Assembly (NCBI GenBank): GCA_943737045.1
Contig: CALSFV010000252.1
Span: forward strand, 434,001-498,000
Source: Parapristionchus giblindavisi
Taxonomy: Eukaryota > Nematoda > Chromadorea > Rhabditida > Diplogasteridae
Length of the DNA: 64,000 nucleotides
Reading direction: 5' to 3'
Of the stretch, positions 22,345 through 35,300 are shown piece after piece. Each line of letters opens with the position of its first letter. Positions within the stretch are counted from its first letter, which is position 1. Under the pieces are notes generated by a model, which saw only the letters and a list, made by a program, of their open reading frames with translations, did no database searches and was not told the DNA's origin. A program made the position numbers and the translations under genes.

Positions 22345-25300
22345 ATGCCTCCTACGCGTTCTAAGAGTGATGGGAAGAAAGCGGGTGAGGATGAAAGCGA
22401 AGATGATGTCCCAATAATCCCCGTGCTTCGCAAGTCGTCTCGTTTAGCTTCTATTAAGGTAGATACGTCAGCTTCAATTGCACAATGATTTGTAATATTT
22501 ATCATGTAACATTTCCTATTGAAGGTGGATGATACTCCATCCAAGTTAGTCGTGACACCAAGGCGAACCCAAAGTGCAACAAGGTTATCCCCTTTCGATT
22601 ACGATCAATATCTTGCTCATTTCTAGTTTCATCACGCAAGTGCTATAACCTTTTTAATTTACCGTTGATAATCTCACCTTGACAAATTGTCTAGTCGATT
22701 ATTTTATTGATTGAATTATCAATCGATATTTAGAACGCAACGTGCATCCGTCACGCCGTCGCGTTCAGTTTCACGTGAACCTTCAGTGGCGAAGAGTGTC
22801 CAAGAGTATGCCAATCTTTTTTTTTTCTCAAAAAAATATATTTGTCATATTTAAAAAGTGATTTTAACATATTCTATCTGTTTTCTTAGGAGCCTTAGAG
22901 AAACTTTCCTCACAATCTTTCCTTTCCATAATCCAAGTAGAAAACTGCAACAATTCTATCACATGTTATTTTTATTATTTTATATTAAATTGCAGACCCA
23001 TCAAAGGAGAATCCGTGCCGACTCCGCGTCGTCGTACCAATTCTACTGTATGTTTCACTGTAATTAATTATTTTAAAAATATTTATTTATTTTTATCGAT
23101 GATATTTAAATTTAACAGGCGTCGAATGATTCGACGACTCCTCGTCGTTTCACTCGAGCCGCCCTCAGAGAGGGTGCAGTGGCTCCTATCGTGGAAGAGA
23201 ACGAAGATGATGCTGAGAAGGAGCAATCTGTGACGCCTAAACTAGGTAGTTTGTTTATTTATTACATCAATTATTTATTTTTTTATTAAATGTTTATTTT
23301 ATTCAGTTAATTCAGTCGATATTCGATCAAACAATATTTATTTTGGTTATATTTATATTTATCCACGCAACGATACATACGAATAAAATGTAGTAATACG
23401 AGTAATATGGACAATTAGGGAGATGCACTGAGAACAGGAGGATAAAAAGTGCGGCAAAGAACAATATTCCTTGATTTATTGTCGAGTGAAATAACAAAGC
23501 ACATAATGCCTGTATCTATTAAAAAAACTAGAAGTGTTCTGTTCAATTATATTGGAATTAATTTAATTCCTTACAGAGTCGCCCAAGAAAGTTGACGAGT
23601 CCAAGGAGTCCTCTAAGGGATCCGAATCGCCCAAGAAGACGGAGGAGATCAATAAACCCCAGTCTCCCGTCAAGAATGTCACACCCAAGGAGGTTGTATC
23701 GATCGATAGTGACAGTGACGAACCAATGGATTGGGATTCGGTAAGGTTATCGATCGATTCAATGATTACCGTATACCTATTTCTAGCTTCCACTCAAGAC
23801 GCCAGTCCGCGCGGTGCCAGATACACCGACGCGTCGGAGCACTCGCCTCTCACAATCACAGTCGAGCGAAGACACTTCCGCCATCACTCCTGGAAGGTCT
23901 TCTCGCAGAGGGGTACGGTAGCTTGATTGTATTGATTGATTAATAAGATGTTATTGATCGATCAGAAAGTATTGATTGCGGGGAGAGTTAGACTTCATCT
24001 TGTATAATATTGATTGCTTGATTTTCCGATTTTAATTTCGTAATTCTTCAGAGACCCAATGCGAACATGGTGCTCGGTGAGATCATCGAAGAGCGCCCTC
24101 ACGAGAGCCCCAAGAAGGAAGCTCTCCTAGCTCCGGCCAAGGATACCGTAGCTCTTCCTGCCACGCCAGTCAAGGAGTCTGCTCCCGTGAAGGAGTCATC
24201 GATTGAGACTATAGAGCTATCCGAGTCTCCAGAGCCTGTTGAAGATACCGTACCAGTTACCGTAACCCCGGCGAAGGCACCTACCGTATCTCCGGTGAAA
24301 GACTCACCGAAGAAGGAGGCGGAGTCTCCCGTCAAGACTTCCCCTGCGAAGGGTACGGTAGAAGAGATCGATATCGCCGATTCTCCAGAACCGATCGATG
24401 AGCCGGTTACAGTAACCCCAGTCGAAGTGACTCCCGCGATGGAGTCTACCGTATCCCCGGTCAAGCCCGAGGTTACTGTACCATCACCAGTCAAGATCAA
24501 AGAGGCGCCTGCCAAGTCTACACCCAAGAAGACTACGGTGAGCAGTTTGGTATTATTGATTTATTGATTTATCTATTTCTTCGATAGTTGATATAATGAT
24601 AATTTATTCGTTTTACAAAAAAAATACGCGGCATAGAGGATATAGTGGGATATAGTGTTGTTTCTCCGACCATTGCTTATCCGTTGTTAAAGATGCGAAA
24701 AGAAAGAAAAGTAGATGAAATTCTCCGCTGTTTTACGCATGATTATGCTGGTTGATTACGCGTTCTATATGTAATGATCGGAGAGGGGGGTTTCTGTATC
24801 TGCCTGTCTATCTACCAGTCAGTCTGTCTGTCTGTCTCGCCGTTCGCTTCTTTGCACTCCCCCATTGTCAACGGCGGCGTACAGAGCATTCCATTCTTTC
24901 GGTATGCATGCACTTTCCGCTCCTCTCCCTCTCTCTCTTAATCTCGCCACTCTTGCTTAGCTGTACTTGTCTCTCGCTTAATCTCTCATTTCTCCCTCTC
25001 TCCCTCTCTCTCTGTATTTGCTCTATCATCCATTCCATCACCTCTCATCGCTTCAGACGGCACGATCTCTCCCCGTGCCCTCTGCGCCTATTTCCGCTTG
25101 CCTCCCCTAGGCACTCTGCCTCTCTTCTCTTCTCTCTTTCCCACTTGCGCATTTCACCGATGTCTGTCTATCGTTGTCACCTCTTCTACCTCTCCCTCTA
25201 CTTCACCCTCTCCGTATCTCCCTCTCCCTCTCCCTTTCTCATCCTGACCATCACCAACCATCGCCGCTCCTCTTGAGACGCCCTCCTCCTCTTTTGAGCT

Positions 25301-26269
25301 TCTCCCTCTCCTTCTTTCACCACCGCCACCTTGCCCGGAAGTGGAATGCCGATACATGGAGAGGGAGATGGAGGGAGAGGGAGAGGAACATGAAGAAGGA
25401 GTTGGAGAGGGAGGGAGAGGGAGAAGGAGAAGGAGAGGGACATGCTGAACCCGGTTATTGTTCCTCGTTCCGCGTTTTGTTATCGTTGACCACATTCTGA
25501 CCTCTTCATGCTCTACTGCCTTGATCTACCTTTGTATTTATTTTTAAAAGTCATGAAAAGAATAAATAAAAAAGGAGAGTGTATGTAAAACAAAGAAAGT
25601 ATTCTATGGGTTCAACTTATTTTCGTTACATTATCCCTTTTCCGTCTTTTATTCGCAATAGCTTCTTTCTTGATCTTTGATCTTTGATGTATATTTTTTC
25701 TCTCTGTGTCTCACGTATGCTCACAGTGTGTTGAAAGTGCGAAAGCGGCAGCTGAGTAGTGTTTGTGCGAGGCGTGTAGAGTTGGGGGAGGGAACCAACC
25801 CGTTGATTTCGTGTGCCGGCCATCCCTCGTAATCTCTGGTCGATACTGTGCATTGATTCGTTCTCTACCTTAACCTCTGGTAAGAAGTATGAAAATGAAG
25901 TGCAGAATGAACACATTAGGTGCTGTAAAGGATAAATTGGGAAATGACATGACTATGAAATATGAGAAAGCGTACAATTGCGAAAACTTTTGGACAAATT
26001 TTAGATAAATTAGGCAATGAATTATTATTAATACCTTGCTTATGACATTATTTAACTTTACGTTTAATGCGCATGCAAACTTATATTTGTGCATATATTA
26101 GTATTATTAATTTTAGTCATATCGGAATTGTTTGTCTTCTTTTCTTTCGTCTTGATATTATTCTCGCTTTATGCTGCGATTGTATTGGTTTATCGTAACT
26201 CCTCTCATTCTTTCATATTAGTCATCTCTATTATTCATCGTCTATCTCTCTACCTCTTCTCTCTCTCTA

Positions 26270-26316
<47 letters not shown>

Positions 26317-29300
26317 TCTCTCCTTTTCGACCTCTCTACCTCTTATCACTCTCATTTATCATATCATACCGCTAATCAGATCTCTCATACTCTCGATATC
26401 TCTTCTATCTGGCTGTGATAGCTGACTGATTGAGTGGGGATGATTAGTGGCTGGCCAGTGGCCGAGAAAGCTGTGAAGTAGTGAAAGTTTGCGCTGCTGA
26501 TAAGAGCTAGAGCTAGAGCTTGGTGAGGTCATTATGATCGGGTTAAATCTCGCAGATCTGATCAATTGTCTGATGGTAGGATAGACTAGTATTGAACAAA
26601 AGCACAGTATTTTTGCAAACTTTAAAAAAAATTGGATTAATAACGATAACTTGCACCCTGGCTGCTATGATATCATGTATTTGATATGGTAGATAAATAG
26701 GTAAATAAATAAATCCATTTAAACATTCGTATGTAACCAGGGGGTTTCGTCATACGAGGAAGTGTGTTTGTGTGCGCGTATTGGGAGGGGATTCCTTTTT
26801 GCTTCTCCCCTCTCACCATTTCATCATTGTGTCTCTCCTGAACTCTAGGAACTTGATGATATGTGAGAGGGTAGATTGAGTAGATCATGGTGATGTTTTG
26901 AAGAGGAGAGTCAAAGCTCTCTTTTGAACTCGGTGCCGAACTTGAACTCCTCTCTCGTGATATTGAGTCCATATATAATAGTGATGATGCTGCTGATCAG
27001 GTTATATATGTGAAAGGGAGAGGGAGGGAGGAAGGAGGAGAGGGAAAGAGGAGAAGAGCAGTTTCGCTTATGCCTTTATAATAATACAAGTGTATTCTAA
27101 CTAGCGCTCTCTCCTCAGTTCACTTGATCTCTAACGCTGCTCCTTAATCGCTTATGCTCCCTGTCTCTCCATTCATTTCATTCTCTAACTGTCTGTACTC
27201 TCGCCGATTTGCGTGCTCTCTCTCTCTCTCTCGTTCATCTAACCATGCTGCTCATTTTCTATTTCTATCTCTCTCTCTCTCTCCACTCTAGCTGTCTGCG
27301 CTCTCTCCAATTTGCGTACTCTCTCTCTCACTCACTCATCTTCATTCATTTCTTCATATTGTCATCACTCGGTCGAACTCGACTCTGTTATAGTATAATC
27401 GAATTGCGATTGCTATGCCTTCCATGCAAACTCCATAAATGTATACTGTGACTATCGATTGATTGCTGAGGGTATTATTGATTGATTATCGATTGATTAA
27501 GTGGGATTATCGATTGAATTATTCTCTATCGGCAGCTTTCATCTTTTTTCTTCCCTCTCCTTCATCATCTTGTTCATCTCATATCGTAATGGGAGATCTA
27601 TATGTGGCATGGTTCAGTTGAGGAGGGGGAGGGGGGAGGAGCGGGGTGCATTCTTTTTATTATATCCCCATTAAACCGAATCGAAAAACACGTTAAAGAG
27701 TTTGGAAGTATTCTTGGAAATGTGTGGAAAAGTCGTACATGGATCATGGTTAGAACAGACAGAGGTCGTGTGTTTTGACTCCCTCCTTGTGCTATTCGCC
27801 AACCTGTATGAATTATGTTTCAAGGTGCTGACCCAACTATGACTCACTCAAGATTCCATTCAAATAGTGAGAACAAGTGTTAGAGGCAAACAGGTAAATG
27901 ATAGGAGGTTGCTCCCCAAGCGAGAGTATTTGTCTTGGCGTTTGCTGCAAACATCGTGTCTAGGTTGGATTTATGTTACTTTTGAAACATGTATGATGCA
28001 GGTTGTTGCGTCTGTCTCTTGTGTAGTATGGGCGGACTTTTTTTGTTGCTTTCTTGATCAATCAATCGATTGATTGTGTACGTGGGGGTGGTGATGACGA
28101 ATAGTTGTAGACTACAAGTTGGAGTTGTGAAGTTGTGGACGGTGAGAGGGAGTGATTGGGAGGAGGGAGAGGGAGAGTGATAAGTTGTAGGTGGAGGTGG
28201 GGGGAATGTGGATGACAGACAGAGTGCATTGATTGTTGTTGCATGAGAGTACTCGGGGGCTAGGGGCGACAGGGTATTTATGGACAGACGGACAAACAGA
28301 CAGACTTATCGTACTGATATGTATTATATAATGGAATGGTTGTACGTGCGGATTGTGTGAAGGAATGCAGTGGAGAGGTCGTTGGTTGGAGGAGGGGGGG
28401 GGGTTGAGCGAAGGTGGAAAAAGAGACAATGAGAGCACGAACGAATGAGAGAGATATGTGCAGAGAGGGTGGAGGATACTAGTGATGATTAGAGATCCCC
28501 TCCTGAGCAAACTATCGATAGACGATATTGGGAAACGGTTTTGAACGGCTATTTTGGAGATATTATAGCTTGAATTTGTCTGATTTGTGAATGTTGGAGT
28601 GACTGAAGACCATACGTGGGCGGGATATGGGGAGCTCGATTATACAGGGGTCATACAAACTGAAAATCGGTAAATAAATGTTAATTTTACACGGGGATGT
28701 CAGGTGCACTGTCGTTGAGAAACTTACCTTGCAAGTAGGATGTTGAGAAGTGTATTCCAAATGGGCATGAAATAGGATTTGATAGGAACATGGGTTTGAT
28801 AGGTGTATTACTACACACCCTTGCTCCCCCTCCTATCCCTATACGTTGCCCCGTTTGACTGTCTTTGTCTCTTGGGAATCGATCATAAAAGGCGTTCGCG
28901 TTCGTTGTCTCGCTTCTCTAGCATTATTTACTGTTTTGTTTAATAATGATGGCGCTCGATCTGTATTCGTGATGACCTGTTGAAATGGTGTTTCATCCCG
29001 TTGATGTATGAAGGGATTTTCTGCGATGGATAGTACAGCTGTGATGTGCCTAAGTAATGTAAATGCATAATTAATGGTGTGAATGGTTTTGCGGCCAATA
29101 AGTGAAATATATCAGTAGAGATGGAATATCGATCGTTACTCGAAATATCGATTTACATTATTGATTATTGCTTATTTGCAGAAGGCTGCCGAATCGGAAG
29201 AGGAGGGCGAGGATGATGATGATGTTGAGATGAGCGGCGACGATGAGGAGGATGATGAAACTCATCAGGTACGGTATTTCGTCTTTGGTATACTGTGTAT

Positions 29301-32300
29301 CGATCGATTTATTGATTGACTAGAAGATTATTGATTGTTTTTTCATAATATTGTAGGATGGAGAGGGAGAGGCAGCAGATGAGCAGGAAGAAGAAGAGAT
29401 AGATGAGGACGAGGAAGAGGAGGAGGTAGATGGAGAAGAAGACGAGGATGAGGAGGAATCGGAAGACGATGAAGTAGCGGGCGTGGAACGCAAATTCGCC
29501 GGGATCAGCTTCCGCAAGATCTTCAATGGGTATGTTTCGTTTTTTTCAAAATCACATGAATTATATTTATGATTTACTATGCCGTCATCTTTGTGCAATT
29601 GGGTAGAGGGGGAGAGGGAGGAGATAGGGATAGGGAGAGAGAGAGAGAGAGAAAAAGAGAGAGAGAGAGAGGTGAAAGGAGCACAGAGGAAACACGTTTC
29701 GCACTCCAGCTACATTGCGCTTCTCTCTCTATCTCCCCTCTCCTTCATCTCTCCCCCCTTTTCCATCTCTTGGCCTCACTTTTTAGCTCTGCATTCTCTC
29801 TCGCTCTATCTGTTTCTGTTGCCGCTGATCTCTTGCAAGATCCATTGTCTCTCTTTCTGTCTCTCTCTCTCTCTGTCTCTCCATCTTCCCCTTTTTTGCC
29901 GTAGTTCGTCACCTCTCGCAAACTCACTACCTTTGTACTTTCAATTTAATATCTCCCCTCGGGTGTGCATGTACTTTACTCTGCTTCTCTACCTCTTCCT
30001 CGATTTTCTCCCTCCCTCTCTCTCTCTCACTCTCTCTCTCTCACCATCTCTCTTTCTCCCCCTCTCTCTGCCTCTCACTCTCTCCTTCTCTCTCTCCCTC
30101 TCCCTCTTGCTCCCTCCCTTGTCTACTCTTCCACTCCTCAGACGTCGTTTTTTCACACTCTTGTCTACCCTTTGCTTACATGAGCATTACAAGCTACTAC
30201 CTACTACTGCTATTACTTGCTTCACTCCCCTTCAATCACTCATTCTCTCCCTCCCCTCCCTGAATCAGGAGTATGATGAAATTACTTTATATTATAGTAT
30301 TATTGAGTCTATTGGTGCCCTCTGTCTATATAGTAGCCATATTTTATTGATTGATTTTGGCCCTCACATTCTCTTTTTTTTTCTCATTCGTTGGCCTACC
30401 TGAAAAGGAGTGCCTACAAGTTTCGTTTTCTCGTCTGTCTGTTGTAGGGATTCCGACAAGTTGTAACAATAAGGCAACTCACTTTCCCCATCTTTGCTAT
30501 AGTATATTATATTTAATGGGATTATTGTCCGTCTTCTTGTCACACATTCTTACGCTACATGGACATCTTTATGGCCTTTATTAAGTTATGGGGTTGAACA
30601 ACGTAGGAAGGGGAAAAAGAATGCAAAGTACGAACAAGTTTCATTCAACATTGGACAGTGGTCTATTAGGGTAGTGTGACAAAGGGTTTGTGTTGAGTGG
30701 AGTGCAGAATTGATGTCATACGCTGGTATGCGAGAGGAATATTGATTGATTTATCGATTTATCGATTGATTTATTGATTTATCGATTGCAGTGATGCCTC
30801 GCTGGATCTGGACGCCGAGCTGCAGAAGGTGTACAAGTGGGCGCTCACCAGGGTACTGTAATGTGTTGTCTATCGATTGACAAGTTTTTATTGATAGATT
30901 AGAGAGAATATATTGATTTATTGGGGATTTTATTGATTGATTGATTGCAGGGTTCGTCGCGTTTCGATGATCTGCCCTCCACGCTCATGACCGTCGATGA
31001 CGAGACGATCTGGCAGCAGATCTCGCACAGAAACCTCCAGATTGCAAAGGACAATCGCAAGGTAAGGCTGGGGTATTTGTGGATGGGTTGGAACGTGAAT
31101 GCCACAGGTGCGGTTCCAATTGATATAAACGGGAAAAAATCAAGACATATATTAATTCGAATTGATTTGTGGCAGCATTGATTGAAGTTGGCTCTTTATT
31201 TATTAGTTTTTTTTGTTGAAAATTCTGGGCTATATTTCATTTTGGCTATATTTAATTAGAAGATTGAAGTAATGGCCTAACTTGATCATGATTTGATTAG
31301 TTAGTACATGTATGTTTTTTTGGATTCAATTTCCAATTTATTTTTTTTCTTACTCTTTGTTTGGAAGACGTATAGTTGGCGAGACATGGAAGCAACGGGT
31401 GGAAGTAGCGTGTTTACGGAATGAAAAAAATCAAGAATTGGATATTGATTGATTATCGATTCGATTATACCGATAAGCCATCGAGTTGGATACTATACCG
31501 ATTGATTGTTTTGAATTATTGATTTATTGATTGGTTGAGGCAAAGAAGGCGGGTCTATTCGATGGTGCGATCAAGCTGACACCAAGGAGCGATGGAGATG
31601 CGAAGAAGAAGAAGAAGAAGATGTCGAAGAAGAGACATATGGAGGAAGAAGATGATGATGATGAGGAAGATGTAAGGATATGTTAATAAATAAATTATTT
31701 TAAAAAAAATATATAAATGAAAAAAATTGCATATTTAACACCCCCTGATTAGTTAGGAGACCAGAGATGGATAGCTAAAATTGTGGACCTATTTAACTAT
31801 TTAAATAAAGAAATAAATTAATGTGTTGATTGGAAGGTTTCATTTTCGTCCCGGTGATTTTGGGTTGTGAAGGTGGCTGAAGATGATGCTGAATCGTTAG
31901 GATTAATGGACTTGAATTCATGACGGTGTAATTATATTGTGTGCACTCCCCGGGGAAGCGTTTGACGAAATAATAATAATAATAATAATAATATTGGAAT
32001 ATGCACGTACACATGAGCGAATTGTAGATAGGTCATCTGACACCTTTTGAGACTCTAGTTTCCACTTCTAGTTGGTATATACCTGGGTACGCAAGCGTGC
32101 TGATAAATGCCAGTTGGCAGACTGATAATGAGAGTTTACGTTGGGAGTTAGGTGACTAGAGGTGTTTTTTCTGACATTTTTAGCGATTAATTGCGATTTA
32201 GATAGGCAAATTTATGGCTAGAGTACCCATTCATTTTGTTTTGTGTTAAACTATTAATTTTATTCAAAAATTTCTTGACAGCTACTGCCCCTCACATTCT

Positions 32301-35300
32301 TGTTTTATCACTGGCTTATTTGAACTGTGTATTTTACTTCCTTGCTATCGCATTTAAATACGCTTTATAGATCCAATTCGACGACGAGGACATGGACATG
32401 TTGGATGAGGAAGATGAAGAAGAAGAGGAGGGAGAAGGAGGAGAAGATGAGGAAGAGGAAGAAGAGGATGTTGATTTATTTGGGGATTTAGAGTGAGTTA
32501 TTGATTGATTGCACAAGATGTGCGAATATTTAAGGTATTTATTGATCGATGTTTCCGTAAACATCTTTCTAGCCCCATACTATATCCTAATTGATGTATA
32601 CTAGGAAAGAATAATGTTGATTTATTGATTGATCGATATGACTTTGCAGTGCGAAGACTCTAGACGAGATCGCCAATATGTCGGATGGTGGAGGGGATGA
32701 GGAAGGAGATGAAGGGGAAGAAGAGGAAGCGATATTTGCCAAGGAAAAGAAGAGTAAGAAGACTGAGCTGAAGCAGAAAAAGTACCCCAAGGTGAGCGCG
32801 AGTGATCTTTGATCTTTGATCTTTAATCCCTGATAGTTTCTCATTGTAAGACTGTGACGTTTGTTCTTGCTTATTTCGAGCTCTTGAAAGAAATGACTGT
32901 TATATACAAAAATTATTTATTTTAATAATATTTAAATTTTTAATAAGTAAAAAATATAATTTAAATATGTAATTTGTAGTCACGAGTGGACGATCGATTC
33001 TTCTCACTCGCCCAGATGGAGGAGGCAGCTGATGCATTGGAGAAGGATGGAGCCATTGAGGAGGGCATATTTGATGATGATGTAAGTGATCTTTGATCTT
33101 TTGAACTTTTGGTCTTTGATCTTTTAAGACACCGGCTCAGTGAGATTCCAGGAAGTGCCGGACATCGACCTCACCGATTTGGCCCAAAATTTTTTTATGG
33201 ATACCCCCATGGGTCCCCATCACAAAATGGGTATTCATTTGTGCTGGTTCCTTGAAACACAGATGTGGCGGGTTTTCGAAATTTGAAAACTCGATTTTCA
33301 CCGAAAAAAAATGGAGCGACCTAGGACCAATGTTAGTGTCGATTAATCATAAGTATAAATAGACAACAAAAACTGGCTATACGACGGTCCGGAGATCCGA
33401 TCGCAAACTGATTTTTTTACCTCCTTAAAACATTCTAAAATTAATTAAAATTTTAAAACAAAAAAGTGCAGTCCAATTTTTATCTCATCTTATAGAGCAA
33501 AAAAATCCGCGTCGAATGAGCGAAAAAATTGAAAAATCGAAAGATACCTATTTTGAGAAAAATGGACCTGAAGATGAACGGAAAATATTTTTGTTTTCGA
33601 AACCCCTCACGTTTGTGCTCATATTGAAGAGCTCCTCGAGTAGAACAACTTTCATGTTGAACGTTATGTCTGAAACTCATGTACAAGAGCGTTTCACACG
33701 TTTACCTGCTAATTTTGAGTAAAACGAAAATAATTTTTTTTTAAAAGAAAAAAAGTGCATTCCAAATTTTGCCGCATCCTATAGAGAAAAAAATTCCGCG
33801 TCGAATGTGCGAAAAAATTGAAAAATCGAAAAATACCTATTTTGAGAAAAATGGACCTGAAGATGACCCGAAAATATTTTTGTTTTCAAAACCCCTCATG
33901 TTTGTACTCATATTGAAGAGCTCGTCGAGTATAACAACTTTCATGTTGAACGTTTTGTATGAAACTCGTGTACAAGAGAATTACATGAGTTTTATTTATT
34001 CACACGGTTGTTCACCCAATTTTGAGTTAAACGAAAGTAAAATATTTTTTGTGCACAAATTGATTACGCCTATATTGTAGAACTCAAAAATCCATACTTA
34101 ATTTGTTGTTTCACGAAAAAAAATTGTCGGCCCTTATTCTGAAAAACATGGTCTCTAAAGTGGTCATAAAAAAAGTTGTCGAAACCTTGCCATGTTTATA
34201 CTCATTTTAAAGAACTCGTCGAGTACATCATTTCTCATGTTGGTCGTATTCTATGAAAGTCGTTTGTTCTCAAGATACAAGCAATCTAAACGATTAGGAT
34301 CCAATAAATCTTAATTCAAGTAATTCTCTTGTACATGAGTTTCAGACAAAACGTTCAACATGAAAGTTGTTCTACTCGACGAGCTCTTCAATATGAGCAC
34401 AAACATGAGGGGTTTCGAAAACAAAAATATTTTCCGGTCATCTTCAGGTCCATTTTACTCAAAATAGGTATCTTTCGATTTTTCAATTTTGTCGCTCATT
34501 CGACGCGGATTTTATTGCTCTATAAGATGAGACAAAAATTGGACTGCACTTTTTTTGTTTTATAATTTTAATTAATTTTAGAATGTTTTAAGGAGGTAAA
34601 AAAATCAGTTTGCGATCGGATCTCCGGACCGTCGTATAGCCAGTTTTTGTTGTCTATTTATACTTATAATTAATCGACACTAACATTGGTCCTAGGTCGC
34701 TCCATTTTTTTTCGGTGAAAATCGAGTTTTCAAATTTCGAAAACCCGCCACATCTGTGTTTCAAGGAACCAGCCCGAATGAATACCCATTTTGTGATGGG
34801 GGACCATGGGGGTATCCACAAAAAATTTTTGAGCCAAATCGGTGAGGTCGATGTCCGGGGTCACCGGCTCAACCCTCGAATCTTACTGAGCCGGTGTCTT
34901 AAACACTGATTTTTTGATCCACCAACTTCGAAAGACGAGGCCTTTGTCCTGACCCTTTCTCGAAATCCCCGGAACCTTTCGAACAATCCATTGGTTGATC
35001 TTTGATCTTTGATCTCATCAGGACGGCGATGTGGGTGCCTCGTACCGCTACGAGGAGTTCTTTGGTAATGAAGACAATGACGATGTCTTTGGGGAACAGA
35101 AGAAGAAGAGCAAGAAGGCTGAGAAGGAGAATGAGTAAGTGGTGTTGATTGATTTATTGATTGATCGATTGACAAGGGAGAATATTGATTGGTTATGTGG
35201 TGGACAGAAGTAACGAAAAGAAAAGAAATGAAAATTAAGCAAGGGAACTTTTCAACTGACCATGAGCATAAGAGTGGAATATTGGTTGATTCAATTGGAA

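Noticed and set aside
24752..25500. Long Leu/Ser/Pro-rich open frames on both strands
   Set aside because: They follow from CT and GA tracts in MPP10 intron 8; no splice or start context and low-complexity composition.
29320..29598. Minus-strand Ser-rich frame
   Set aside because: It is the shadow of the Glu/Asp-rich MPP10 exon 10 on the other strand.
29569..30403. 274-residue open frame, Leu/Ser-rich
   Set aside because: It is read through (CTCTCT)n and GA runs in MPP10 intron 10 and overlaps a supported intron.
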